A DNA stretch of 12,636 nt. Source: Chitinophaga pinensis. GTDB lineage: Bacteria > Bacteroidota > Bacteroidia > SXHM01. The notes under the pieces are model-generated. The model saw only the letters and a program-made list of their open reading frames with translations. It was not told where the DNA came from and made no database searches. This document shows, piece after piece, positions 1-4,845 of the stretch. Each line of letters begins with the position of its first letter. The first letter of the stretch is position 1. Position numbers and translations under genes: made by a program. Location: positions 1 through 12,636 of the forward strand of contig CAMDBK010000059.1 in assembly GCA_945889235.1 (NCBI GenBank), in the 5' to 3' direction.

Positions 1-873
1 AACTTTTCGGTTGTGACGCGCCTGTAATTCATGTTCTTTTCCAAGTAAGCCGCGCGCCATTCCGCTCAGATAAACAGGCACTCCTATTTTTTCTACTGCC
101 TCTGCAATTGCTTTTGCATTTTGCGCTTGCAGCATGGTTTGCGAACCGATTATCATCAAGGGTTTTTTAGCTGCGTTCAGCGCATCAACAACTTTGTTTT
201 CGTTGCCTTTGCTGTGCGCAGGGGCTTTGGGTTGTGTGTTGCTTATAACTTTTCCCCATTTATTTTTTTTACCAAAAGTTTTATCGAGGTGATATTTTAA
301 ATAATAATGTTCCACTTTTTTCATCAGCGGATAATCTTTCGGGTCTTTATTCAATCCATACCAATCGCGCACCATCATTTCAGGGTACAGCAAATCAATA
401 GGACATTCAACAAACACAGGACCGGGAATTCCGTTCTGTGCTTCATAAAACGCGCGTTGAATAGTAGAAGCAAGGTCGCTTACTTTTGTAACAACTGTAG
501 TCCATTTTACATTTGGTTTCATCAGACTTTGCTGGTCAATATCCTGTAAGGCACCACGCCCTCGCAAAACAGTTGCCGTTGCACCACCTAATAAAATCAA
601 AGGCGATTGTGCCATCAACGCATTACGTATTGCGGTCAATGTGTTGGTAACGCCCGGACCAGCGGTTACTGCTGCCACACCGGGTTTGCCGGTTAATCGT
701 GCTGTTGCATCGGCAGCAAAAACGGTATTGGCTTCGTCACGCACATCAATCACTCGAATGCCAGCTTTTTTTGCTTCCACAAAAATGGGTGAAATGTGTC
801 CACCGCAAAGGGTGTAAAGAAATTCGGTTCCGTTGGCTTTCAGAACATCTGCAATTATTTTTCCTCCGTTCAT
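1..873 (-). CDS. Thiamine diphosphate enzyme, ILVBL/2-hydroxyacyl-CoA lyase-like (C-terminus outside window)
   Basis: Only the first 291 residues are present; the gene runs off the left edge. The N-terminal TPP-binding (PYR) domain is clear: GGHISP near residues 24-29, the cofactor-activating Glu47 in RDEANTVFAADA, and AGPGVTN at 71-77. The central domain has begun by the end of the window (PLMIIGSQ, then LSGMARGLLG). The sequence follows animal ILVBL (HACL2) from memory more closely than bacterial IlvB, including VAAVTAGPG, MAQSP, GPVFVE and GMARGLLG. This suggests a 2-hydroxyacyl-CoA lyase or another C-C lyase rather than the biosynthetic acetolactate synthase, and no ilvN or other ilv gene is adjacent. 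The start is the ATG at 873-871, and the reading frame is open to base 1. Family call is firm; the exact reaction is inferred. Confidence 0.9.
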   Translation of the reverse strand, partial: MNGGKIIADVLKANGTEFLYTLCGGHISPIFVEAKKAGIRVIDVRDEANTVFAADATARLTGKPGVAAVTAGPGVTNTLTAIRNALMAQSPLILLGGATATVLRGRGALQDIDQQSLMKPNVKWTTVVTKVSDLASTIQRAFYEAQNGIPGPVFVECPIDLLYPEMMVRDWYGLNKDPKDYPLMKKVEHYYLKYHLDKTFGKKNKWGKVISNTQPKAPAHSKGNENKVVDALNAAKKPLMIIGSQTMLQAQNAKAIAEAVEKIGVPVYLSGMARGLLGKEHELQARHNRKV

Positions 874-939
874 GGTTTCAAAAATTTGAAATGCAAAGAA
901 CGTAAAGAATACTTAACTGTTAAAAACTTCATCCTGTTT

Positions 940-973
940 TTTGTTTCGGCAGAATATTTGCAGAATATATTTG
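940..973 (+). promoter_or_regulatory. Candidate Bacteroidota promoter for the TonB-C-like gene
   Basis: TTTG at 940-943 and TATATTTG at 966-973 fit the Bacteroidota sigma consensus (TTTG, about 19-22 bp, TAnnTTTG), with a 22-bp spacer. Transcription would begin about 6 bases after 973, leaving a very short leader before the ATG at 988. Called from the motif alone. Confidence 0.4.
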
Positions 974-987
974 CAAAAAAAATAACC

Positions 988-1521
988 ATGAAAAACTATT
1001 TATTCTTTCTCACATTCTTACTTTCTCACTCTCTGACTTCTTTCGCGCAGCATTCTGTTCACCTCAAATCAGGTGTTACTGTTAACGGCTACGTAACAGG
1101 AATAGCAGGCGGAGTTTTAAGTCTTGATGCTGACGGCAAAATGATGACCTATAAAATTGATGAACTAAAAAGTATTGACTTTAATGCAGCCGCATCGGAA
1201 GTTGCAGCGACAAGCGCAATGATTCAGAAGTTTACATCATCTGACGGCTTGTATGTGGTGAAATATCAAATGAAAGGAAGAACCGTTACAAAGCCATGCA
1301 AAATTATAATCGGCACACAAGACAGAGGAACTGTTATTGTTGATGTTACCATTGATAAATACGGAAACGTTACGGATGCAGCACCGGGAGCACCGGGCTC
1401 ATCTACTACTAACGACAGTTATCTTTTTACTAAAGCACAGAAATTTGCGCAGGAAATAAAGTTTGATAATGTGCCAACTGCACCTTTGCAAACAAAGGGA
1501 ACGGTAACGTTTACATTTTAA
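988..1521 (+). CDS. Secreted protein with TonB C-terminal-like domain
   Basis: A 177-residue protein with a signal peptide at residues 1-20 (MKNYLFFLTF..., cleavage expected after SFA). Residues 26-66 have alternating short strands with a DGK turn and end in IDELKSIDF, like a small SH3/Sm-type barrel. Residues 97-177 resemble the C-terminal domain of Bacteroidota TonB-like proteins: GTVIVDVTIDKYGNVTDA, then PGAPGSSTT, a helix (LFTKAQKFAQEIKF) and a final strand KGTVTFTF. Unlike true TonB there is no uncleaved membrane anchor or Pro-rich linker, so it is probably a soluble periplasmic or surface protein that does not energise receptors. The frame is open upstream to 796, but the signal peptide and promoter place the start at 988. 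Function unknown. Confidence 0.85.
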   Translation: MKNYLFFLTFLLSHSLTSFAQHSVHLKSGVTVNGYVTGIAGGVLSLDADGKMMTYKIDELKSIDFNAAASEVAATSAMIQKFTSSDGLYVVKYQMKGRTVTKPCKIIIGTQDRGTVIVDVTIDKYGNVTDAAPGAPGSSTTNDSYLFTKAQKFAQEIKFDNVPTAPLQTKGTVTFTF

Positions 1522-1529
1522 TTTTTTGT

Positions 1530-1554
1530 AGATACGCCATGCTGGCGTATCTTT
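1530..1554 (+). terminator. Hairpin terminator after the TonB-C-like gene
   Basis: A perfect stem, AGATACGCCA (1530-1539) with TGGCGTATCT (1543-1552), closes a 3-base loop. It begins 8 bases after the stop codon and is followed by a short T-rich stretch. Its core CGCCATGCTGGCG is the same sequence, in the opposite orientation, as the repeats just downstream, so it is both a probable terminator and a member of a repeat family. Confidence 0.6.
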
Positions 1555-1555
1555 C

Positions 1556-1616
1556 TTGATTAAAGAGGCGCCAGCATGGCTTTTATTGATTACAGAGGCG
1601 CCAGCATGGCGCCTCT
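1556..1616. repeat. Direct repeats with GCCAGCATGGC palindrome core
   Basis: Two 25-base units, 1556-1580 and 1586-1610, have a 30-base period and differ at one position (A1563 against C1593). Each carries AGAGGCGCCAGCATGGC. The second continues into a perfect 10-bp hairpin, AGAGGCGCCA (1594-1603) with TGGCGCCTCT (1607-1616), which overlaps the stop codon of the leftward beta-barrel gene at 1615-1617. The cluster lies between convergent genes and could terminate transcription from both sides. It resembles REP-type interspersed palindromes; copy number elsewhere is unknown. Confidence 0.75.
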
Positions 1617-2379
1617 ACTGTTTTTTTTCTTTCTTCTTCTTCGGTATCTTTTTATTTATCGGCAGTGGCGGGAAGAAATACCGCACATCAAAAGTTAGGT
1701 AGGAACCGTTGAGTTTCATCAGTGTCTTTTCGTTATTTGATTTGCTCGGTTCGTATGTAAGACTCGAATTGTAAATCTGTGCAAATGGCTTTTGAAAAGA
1801 TGCACCGATATAGAAATAGCCTGCTTTTACGGTGCGGTATTCCCAACCCAGATTTGCCAATACACCCGACTGAAAAACACCGTTGCGAAAAGCATAATTA
1901 TTAAAATAAGTTCCGAAGGTGTGTATGTCGGAAACAAACATGTCTATTGATAAACCTGCAGAAGCATTCATGTACAATTTGTCGGTGAGCCTTATAAACA
2001 CAAGTGCGCTGACCGGTATCTGGTAATTCACAATTCCGAAGGTGCTTTTGCCCCGGAACGTGTCAGTCTTAAATTCCAGATCGTAATTGCGTTTCACATA
2101 ATTGATACCTGTCTCCAATGAAAGCGTTTTGGTAAACCCCCAGCGGATAACCATGCCGCCTGAATAACTGAGTTTAGGTGTAATGGTAAAACCAACTCCG
2201 TTTTGCAAAATGGTTTGTGCATCTGTTTTAAGAAACTTTACCGGGAAAATTGGTTTGAACTGCAAGCCAACGGTAACGGTTCTTTCTTGGGAGTAAAGAA
2301 AAAGTGTAAAAAGCGAAAGAATAAAAACTGTAAGTAAATGTTTCAAAATATTATTAATGTTTATAGAAAAATTCTTCAT
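1615..2379 (-). CDS. Outer membrane beta-barrel protein (PorT/OMP_b-brl-like)
   Basis: A 254-residue protein with a signal peptide (residues 1 to about 30, hydrophobic LLTVFILSLFTLFLYSQ). The mature part is built of alternating amphipathic strands and turns typical of small Bacteroidota barrels (LQFKPIFPVKF, GGMVIRWGFTKTLSLETGINYVKRNY, SYLTFDVRYFF). The last strand, expected at about 227-236, is followed by a Pro- and Lys-rich tail (PLPINKK...KKQ, residues 237-254), which is unusual because barrels normally end at the last strand. The ATG at 2379 is preferred to a TTG 18 bases upstream, because it starts directly at the signal peptide. It overlaps the upstream lipoprotein gene by 26 bases, so the two are probably translationally coupled. 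Ligand and function are not recognisable. Confidence 0.8.
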   Translation of the reverse strand: MKNFSININNILKHLLTVFILSLFTLFLYSQERTVTVGLQFKPIFPVKFLKTDAQTILQNGVGFTITPKLSYSGGMVIRWGFTKTLSLETGINYVKRNYDLEFKTDTFRGKSTFGIVNYQIPVSALVFIRLTDKLYMNASAGLSIDMFVSDIHTFGTYFNNYAFRNGVFQSGVLANLGWEYRTVKAGYFYIGASFQKPFAQIYNSSLTYEPSKSNNEKTLMKLNGSYLTFDVRYFFPPLPINKKIPKKKKEKKQ

Positions 2380-2977
2380 CTCTAAATTTAAAAGCAACTA
2401 TACCTTCTTCTTTACTCAAATAAAATTCAGAATTATAGTTAGCGAAAATATGGTAAACATTTTTTCTTAAAACACCACCCAGTAATAGACTGTCATAATA
2501 TTGAAAAGGTGCTTCTTCTTCCCAATGAAAAGAGCTATTGTCAGAATAAACCATGAATCTAAAGCCTGACATAGGAGGTGATGCGCCTGCTATAACTGGT
2601 TGCCCCATTTTTTGAACCAATATAATTAAGGCATCCCATTTATTTATGCCATCAGTTCTTGCGCTTAAAGTATAATTAAAAGTATAACCTGATATACCAT
2701 AAATAATTTTTTTATAATGTGAGTTATATTGACGACAAACATTTCCTGAACAATCTAAATCAAATCTGTTATAGGCTGTGTCAGGACTAAGTTGTTGATA
2801 AATATTCGATGTGTCAATTCTTAAAGAAGAATCTGCGTTGTAATATTTTACATTCTTATAAGCAGAATTTAACCAAACGTAAGAACTATCTTCAGGGTAA
2901 AAATCTCCAATATTATCGTATTTCTTGCAAGACACAAGACACAAAAAACTAAGGAAGAATACGAAATATATTTTCAT
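2354..2977 (-). CDS. Lipoprotein of unknown function
   Basis: A 207-residue protein with a lipoprotein signal: hydrophobic residues 3-16, lipobox LVSC with lipidated Cys17, then KKYD. Two more Cys (76 and 81, in DCSGNVC) could form a disulfide. The C-terminus (FYLSKEEGIVAFKF) resembles the end of many Bacteroidota lipoproteins. No domain was recognised. The start is the ATG at 2977; an upstream TTG (2992) would place five residues before the signal. By eye the gene is richer in A+T than its neighbours. It sits 30 bases after the hydrolase and overlaps the beta-barrel gene, which suggests that lipoprotein and barrel are made together and may act together at the outer membrane. Confidence 0.8.
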   Translation of the reverse strand: MKIYFVFFLSFLCLVSCKKYDNIGDFYPEDSSYVWLNSAYKNVKYYNADSSLRIDTSNIYQQLSPDTAYNRFDLDCSGNVCRQYNSHYKKIIYGISGYTFNYTLSARTDGINKWDALIILVQKMGQPVIAGASPPMSGFRFMVYSDNSSFHWEEEAPFQYYDSLLLGGVLRKNVYHIFANYNSEFYLSKEEGIVAFKFRDEEFFYKH

Positions 2978-2987
2978 GACTTTTATG

Positions 2988-3008
2988 AACAAGAACGTAT
3001 TTCTTGTT
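2988..3008. other. Inverted repeat between hydrolase and lipoprotein genes
   Basis: AACAAGAA (2988-2995) and TTCTTGTT (3001-3008) form an 8-bp stem with a 5-base loop, ending on the last base of the hydrolase stop codon. On the leftward transcript no U-run follows, so an intrinsic terminator is unlikely. It could be an operator, an RNA-processing hairpin or chance in A+T-rich DNA. Confidence 0.4.
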
Positions 3009-3940
3009 TAATTATTGTTGTCAATAAACTTTAAAAAATCTTTTTTCAACTCATCTGCTTTCTCCACCTGAGGAACGTGTCCGCAAGGGTCATAAATAAT
3101 CATGGTGCTGTTTTTAATATCGCGGTGAAATTTTTCGGCATGGTAAGAAGGAACAATTTCATCCTCTTTTCCCCAAACAATAAGAGTAGGGCAACTCAGT
3201 TTTAGTAACGCTGCCGTATCGGGTATTAAATCAAAGTTGGCTACTTCAAAAGCTGCCTGTATATTTCCTTCGCGGTTCCAGAAATCATTGTTTGCCTGCA
3301 CTTCTACAGGGTCAATAAGGCTGTCGTTTGCCCAGCAGCGGATGCCGGCATCTTCAGAAGCGGCAAGCGGCATACCGCGTTCCAGCGCTGTTACAACAAA
3401 AGGGTAGCGAAGCCAGCTTACTGCTTTTGCTTTTATCTTATCCATTTCATAACCCGCGCTGCCCAATAAAACAAGGCCTTTTACTTTCTGAGGACTTTCA
3501 ACTGCCATTTGCCAGGCAACCCAGCCGCCCATTGAATTTCCCATTACATAAAAGCTGTCGAGGTTAAGCGAATCGCAAATGAATTTAAGGTAGTCGCGGT
3601 AAATTTCAGGAGGATTTAGTTTTTCTTCCTTCGGCATATCCGACATTCCGAAGCCGGGAAGGTCAATGCGTACTACACGGAAACTGTCTTTCAGCAACTC
3701 AGCAATTTTATTGAAGTTGCGGTGTGAACCACCAAATCCGTGAATCATTAATACCGGAAAGCCATTTCCTTCATCGGTATAATGCAGTTCAGCACCGTGC
3801 CAGTTAATGAAATGCGAAGAAGGCAAGGTGTATTTTGCTTTTACTTCGCTTGCGGCAATTATTTGTTTCGGACGGAAATATATAACAAGCACAAAGGCCA
3901 AAAACAAGCCGGCAATAGTGAAAAGGATAATTTTCTTCAT
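3008..3940 (-). CDS. Alpha/beta hydrolase, membrane-anchored
   Basis: A 310-residue serine hydrolase of the alpha/beta fold. Visible motifs are the oxyanion loop HGFGG (67-71), LPGFGMSD (94-101), the nucleophile elbow GNSMGG with Ser136, WGKEDEIVP with the acid Asp260, and GHVPQVE with His288, so the triad is complete. Residues 4-22 form a hydrophobic segment that probably anchors the enzyme with the catalytic domain in the periplasm. The cap region is about 163-240. The substrate cannot be told; relatives include esterases, lipases and C-C hydrolases. The ATG at 3940 is chosen because it starts directly at the anchor; a start at 4009 would add 23 polar residues and cross the divergent promoter. 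It is probably first in a leftward operon. Confidence 0.9.
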   Translation of the reverse strand: MKKIILFTIAGLFLAFVLVIYFRPKQIIAASEVKAKYTLPSSHFINWHGAELHYTDEGNGFPVLMIHGFGGSHRNFNKIAELLKDSFRVVRIDLPGFGMSDMPKEEKLNPPEIYRDYLKFICDSLNLDSFYVMGNSMGGWVAWQMAVESPQKVKGLVLLGSAGYEMDKIKAKAVSWLRYPFVVTALERGMPLAASEDAGIRCWANDSLIDPVEVQANNDFWNREGNIQAAFEVANFDLIPDTAALLKLSCPTLIVWGKEDEIVPSYHAEKFHRDIKNSTMIIYDPCGHVPQVEKADELKKDFLKFIDNNN

Positions 3941-3960
3941 GTTGCAAAAGTCCGAAAAAT

Positions 3961-3968
3961 TATCTTTG
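3961..3968 (+). promoter_or_regulatory. -7 box for the VanZ-like gene
   Basis: TATCTTTG matches TAnnTTTG exactly within the 31-base gap between divergent starts. Only a TTG at 3942-3944 (16-bp spacer) could serve as -33. Transcription would start at about the ATG at 3972, implying a leaderless or nearly leaderless message. Confidence 0.4.
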
Positions 3969-3971
3969 TCT

Positions 3972-4805
3972 ATGCTTTTGATTTTATTGAACTGGCTGAA
4001 ACAACGCAAAGCGCTTAATCTTTCGCTGGTTTTTATCTACGGAATTTTGCTCATTTTTCTTCACGATTATTTTGTGGGTATCTCCTATAACACAATGATT
4101 AATCTGAGCCTGCCTGTTTACAATAAAGTTGTTTTGGCTGTCAGTATTTGCGGGGGAGTTGCGGTGTTAGTATCACTGTTATGTATGCTTTATAAAACGA
4201 ATGAAAACAGAAGCAGGAAATTATTTTTTCTCCTTATCTCTTCATTGCTGGTTGCGTTGCATTACAAATTTATGTTTGAAATGAATATTGAGGTGGTGCA
4301 TGTTCTTGAGTTTACGCTTTTAGCGGTACTTCTTTTTCCGTTGTTCGGGCGTTTTGGCGCTGCCGTTATTTTTACGCTGCCCTTTATTTTTGTAAATGAA
4401 TGGTATCAGTATGTGGTGCTGTATCCCACCTATATTCATTATTATGAGTTCAACGATATTGTTATTGACCTGCTGGGCTGCGGAATGGCAATGATTATTT
4501 TGTGGATTGCAGGAGCGAAGCCTGAAAAGCCTGTCCCGATAGCTATCGGGATCATCTTCCTCACAGCAATCAATATTTTGTTTGTAGTATTGGTGTCAAC
4601 CTGTTTCTTTTCATTTTACCCCGGTGATAAATGCGAGAATACTTTTCTTGTGTTGAACCAATTACCTAATCCACATCTTTTCTGGCAAACACATGTTTAC
4701 GGTGCTATTTATCACGTAATGAAACCGGTGGAAGGAATGCTTGCAATAAATATAGTTTGCACTTTTTTTATACTTACTGATTATTTTGCTCTTAAATTTC
4801 GATAA
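3972..4805 (+). CDS. Multi-pass membrane protein, VanZ-like
   Basis: A 277-residue protein with about eight hydrophobic segments (near 15-34, 52-73, 82-97, 108-125, 128-143, 163-181, 188-213 and 255-271). The middle carries the arrangement seen in VanZ-like proteins: EVVHVLEF (107-114), then NEWYQ (142-146), then FNDIVIDLLG (160-169). The family is named for teicoplanin resistance, but most members have no known role, so no resistance function should be inferred. The ATG at 3972 is used; the frame is open back to 3807 only because it runs over the hydrolase gene. Codons 188-194 contain an 18-bp perfect palindrome that reads in frame. The fused E1 gene begins 40 bases downstream with its own -7 box. 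Confidence 0.65.
   Translation: MLLILLNWLKQRKALNLSLVFIYGILLIFLHDYFVGISYNTMINLSLPVYNKVVLAVSICGGVAVLVSLLCMLYKTNENRSRKLFFLLISSLLVALHYKFMFEMNIEVVHVLEFTLLAVLLFPLFGRFGAAVIFTLPFIFVNEWYQYVVLYPTYIHYYEFNDIVIDLLGCGMAMIILWIAGAKPEKPVPIAIGIIFLTAINILFVVLVSTCFFSFYPGDKCENTFLVLNQLPNPHLFWQTHVYGAIYHVMKPVEGMLAINIVCTFFILTDYFALKFR
4534..4551. repeat. Perfect 18-bp palindrome inside the VanZ-like gene
   Basis: TCCCGATAGCTATCGGGA equals its own reverse complement. It lies in the loop between membrane segments 6 and 7, where it encodes PIAIG. Such a long perfect palindrome in coding DNA is unlikely by chance and looks like an iterated palindromic element tolerated in a permissive loop. Confidence 0.75.
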
Positions 4806-4815
4806 GCACAATTGT

Positions 4816-4823
4816 TATATTTG
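4816..4823 (+). promoter_or_regulatory. -7 box for the fused E1 gene
   Basis: TATATTTG matches TAnnTTTG exactly, 22 bases before the ATG at 4846, giving a leader of roughly 15-20 bases. The best upstream TTTG (4785-4788) is 27 bp away, too far for a standard -33, so only the -7 element is supported. Confidence 0.4.
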
Positions 4824-4845
4824 CCCACTACCATAACGCATAAAA

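Noticed and set aside
307..549. Plus-strand reading frame inside the thiamine-enzyme gene
   Set aside because: Shadow of a well-conserved minus-strand gene; its translation has no domain character.
796..987. Upstream in-frame extension of the TonB-C-like gene
   Set aside because: It would bury the signal peptide, overlap the divergent thiamine-enzyme gene and lie upstream of the candidate promoter.
1530..1616. Insertion-sequence end or attachment site
   Set aside because: No transposase or integrase, no target duplication and no partner copy; the palindromes at a convergent junction fit terminator/REP elements better.
3807..3971. Upstream extension of the VanZ-like gene
   Set aside because: The frame is open only across the opposite-strand hydrolase gene; the natural start is the ATG at 3972.
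3972..4805. Glycopeptide resistance gene
   Set aside because: Only a loose VanZ-like motif pattern, with no other van genes; resistance is not supported.
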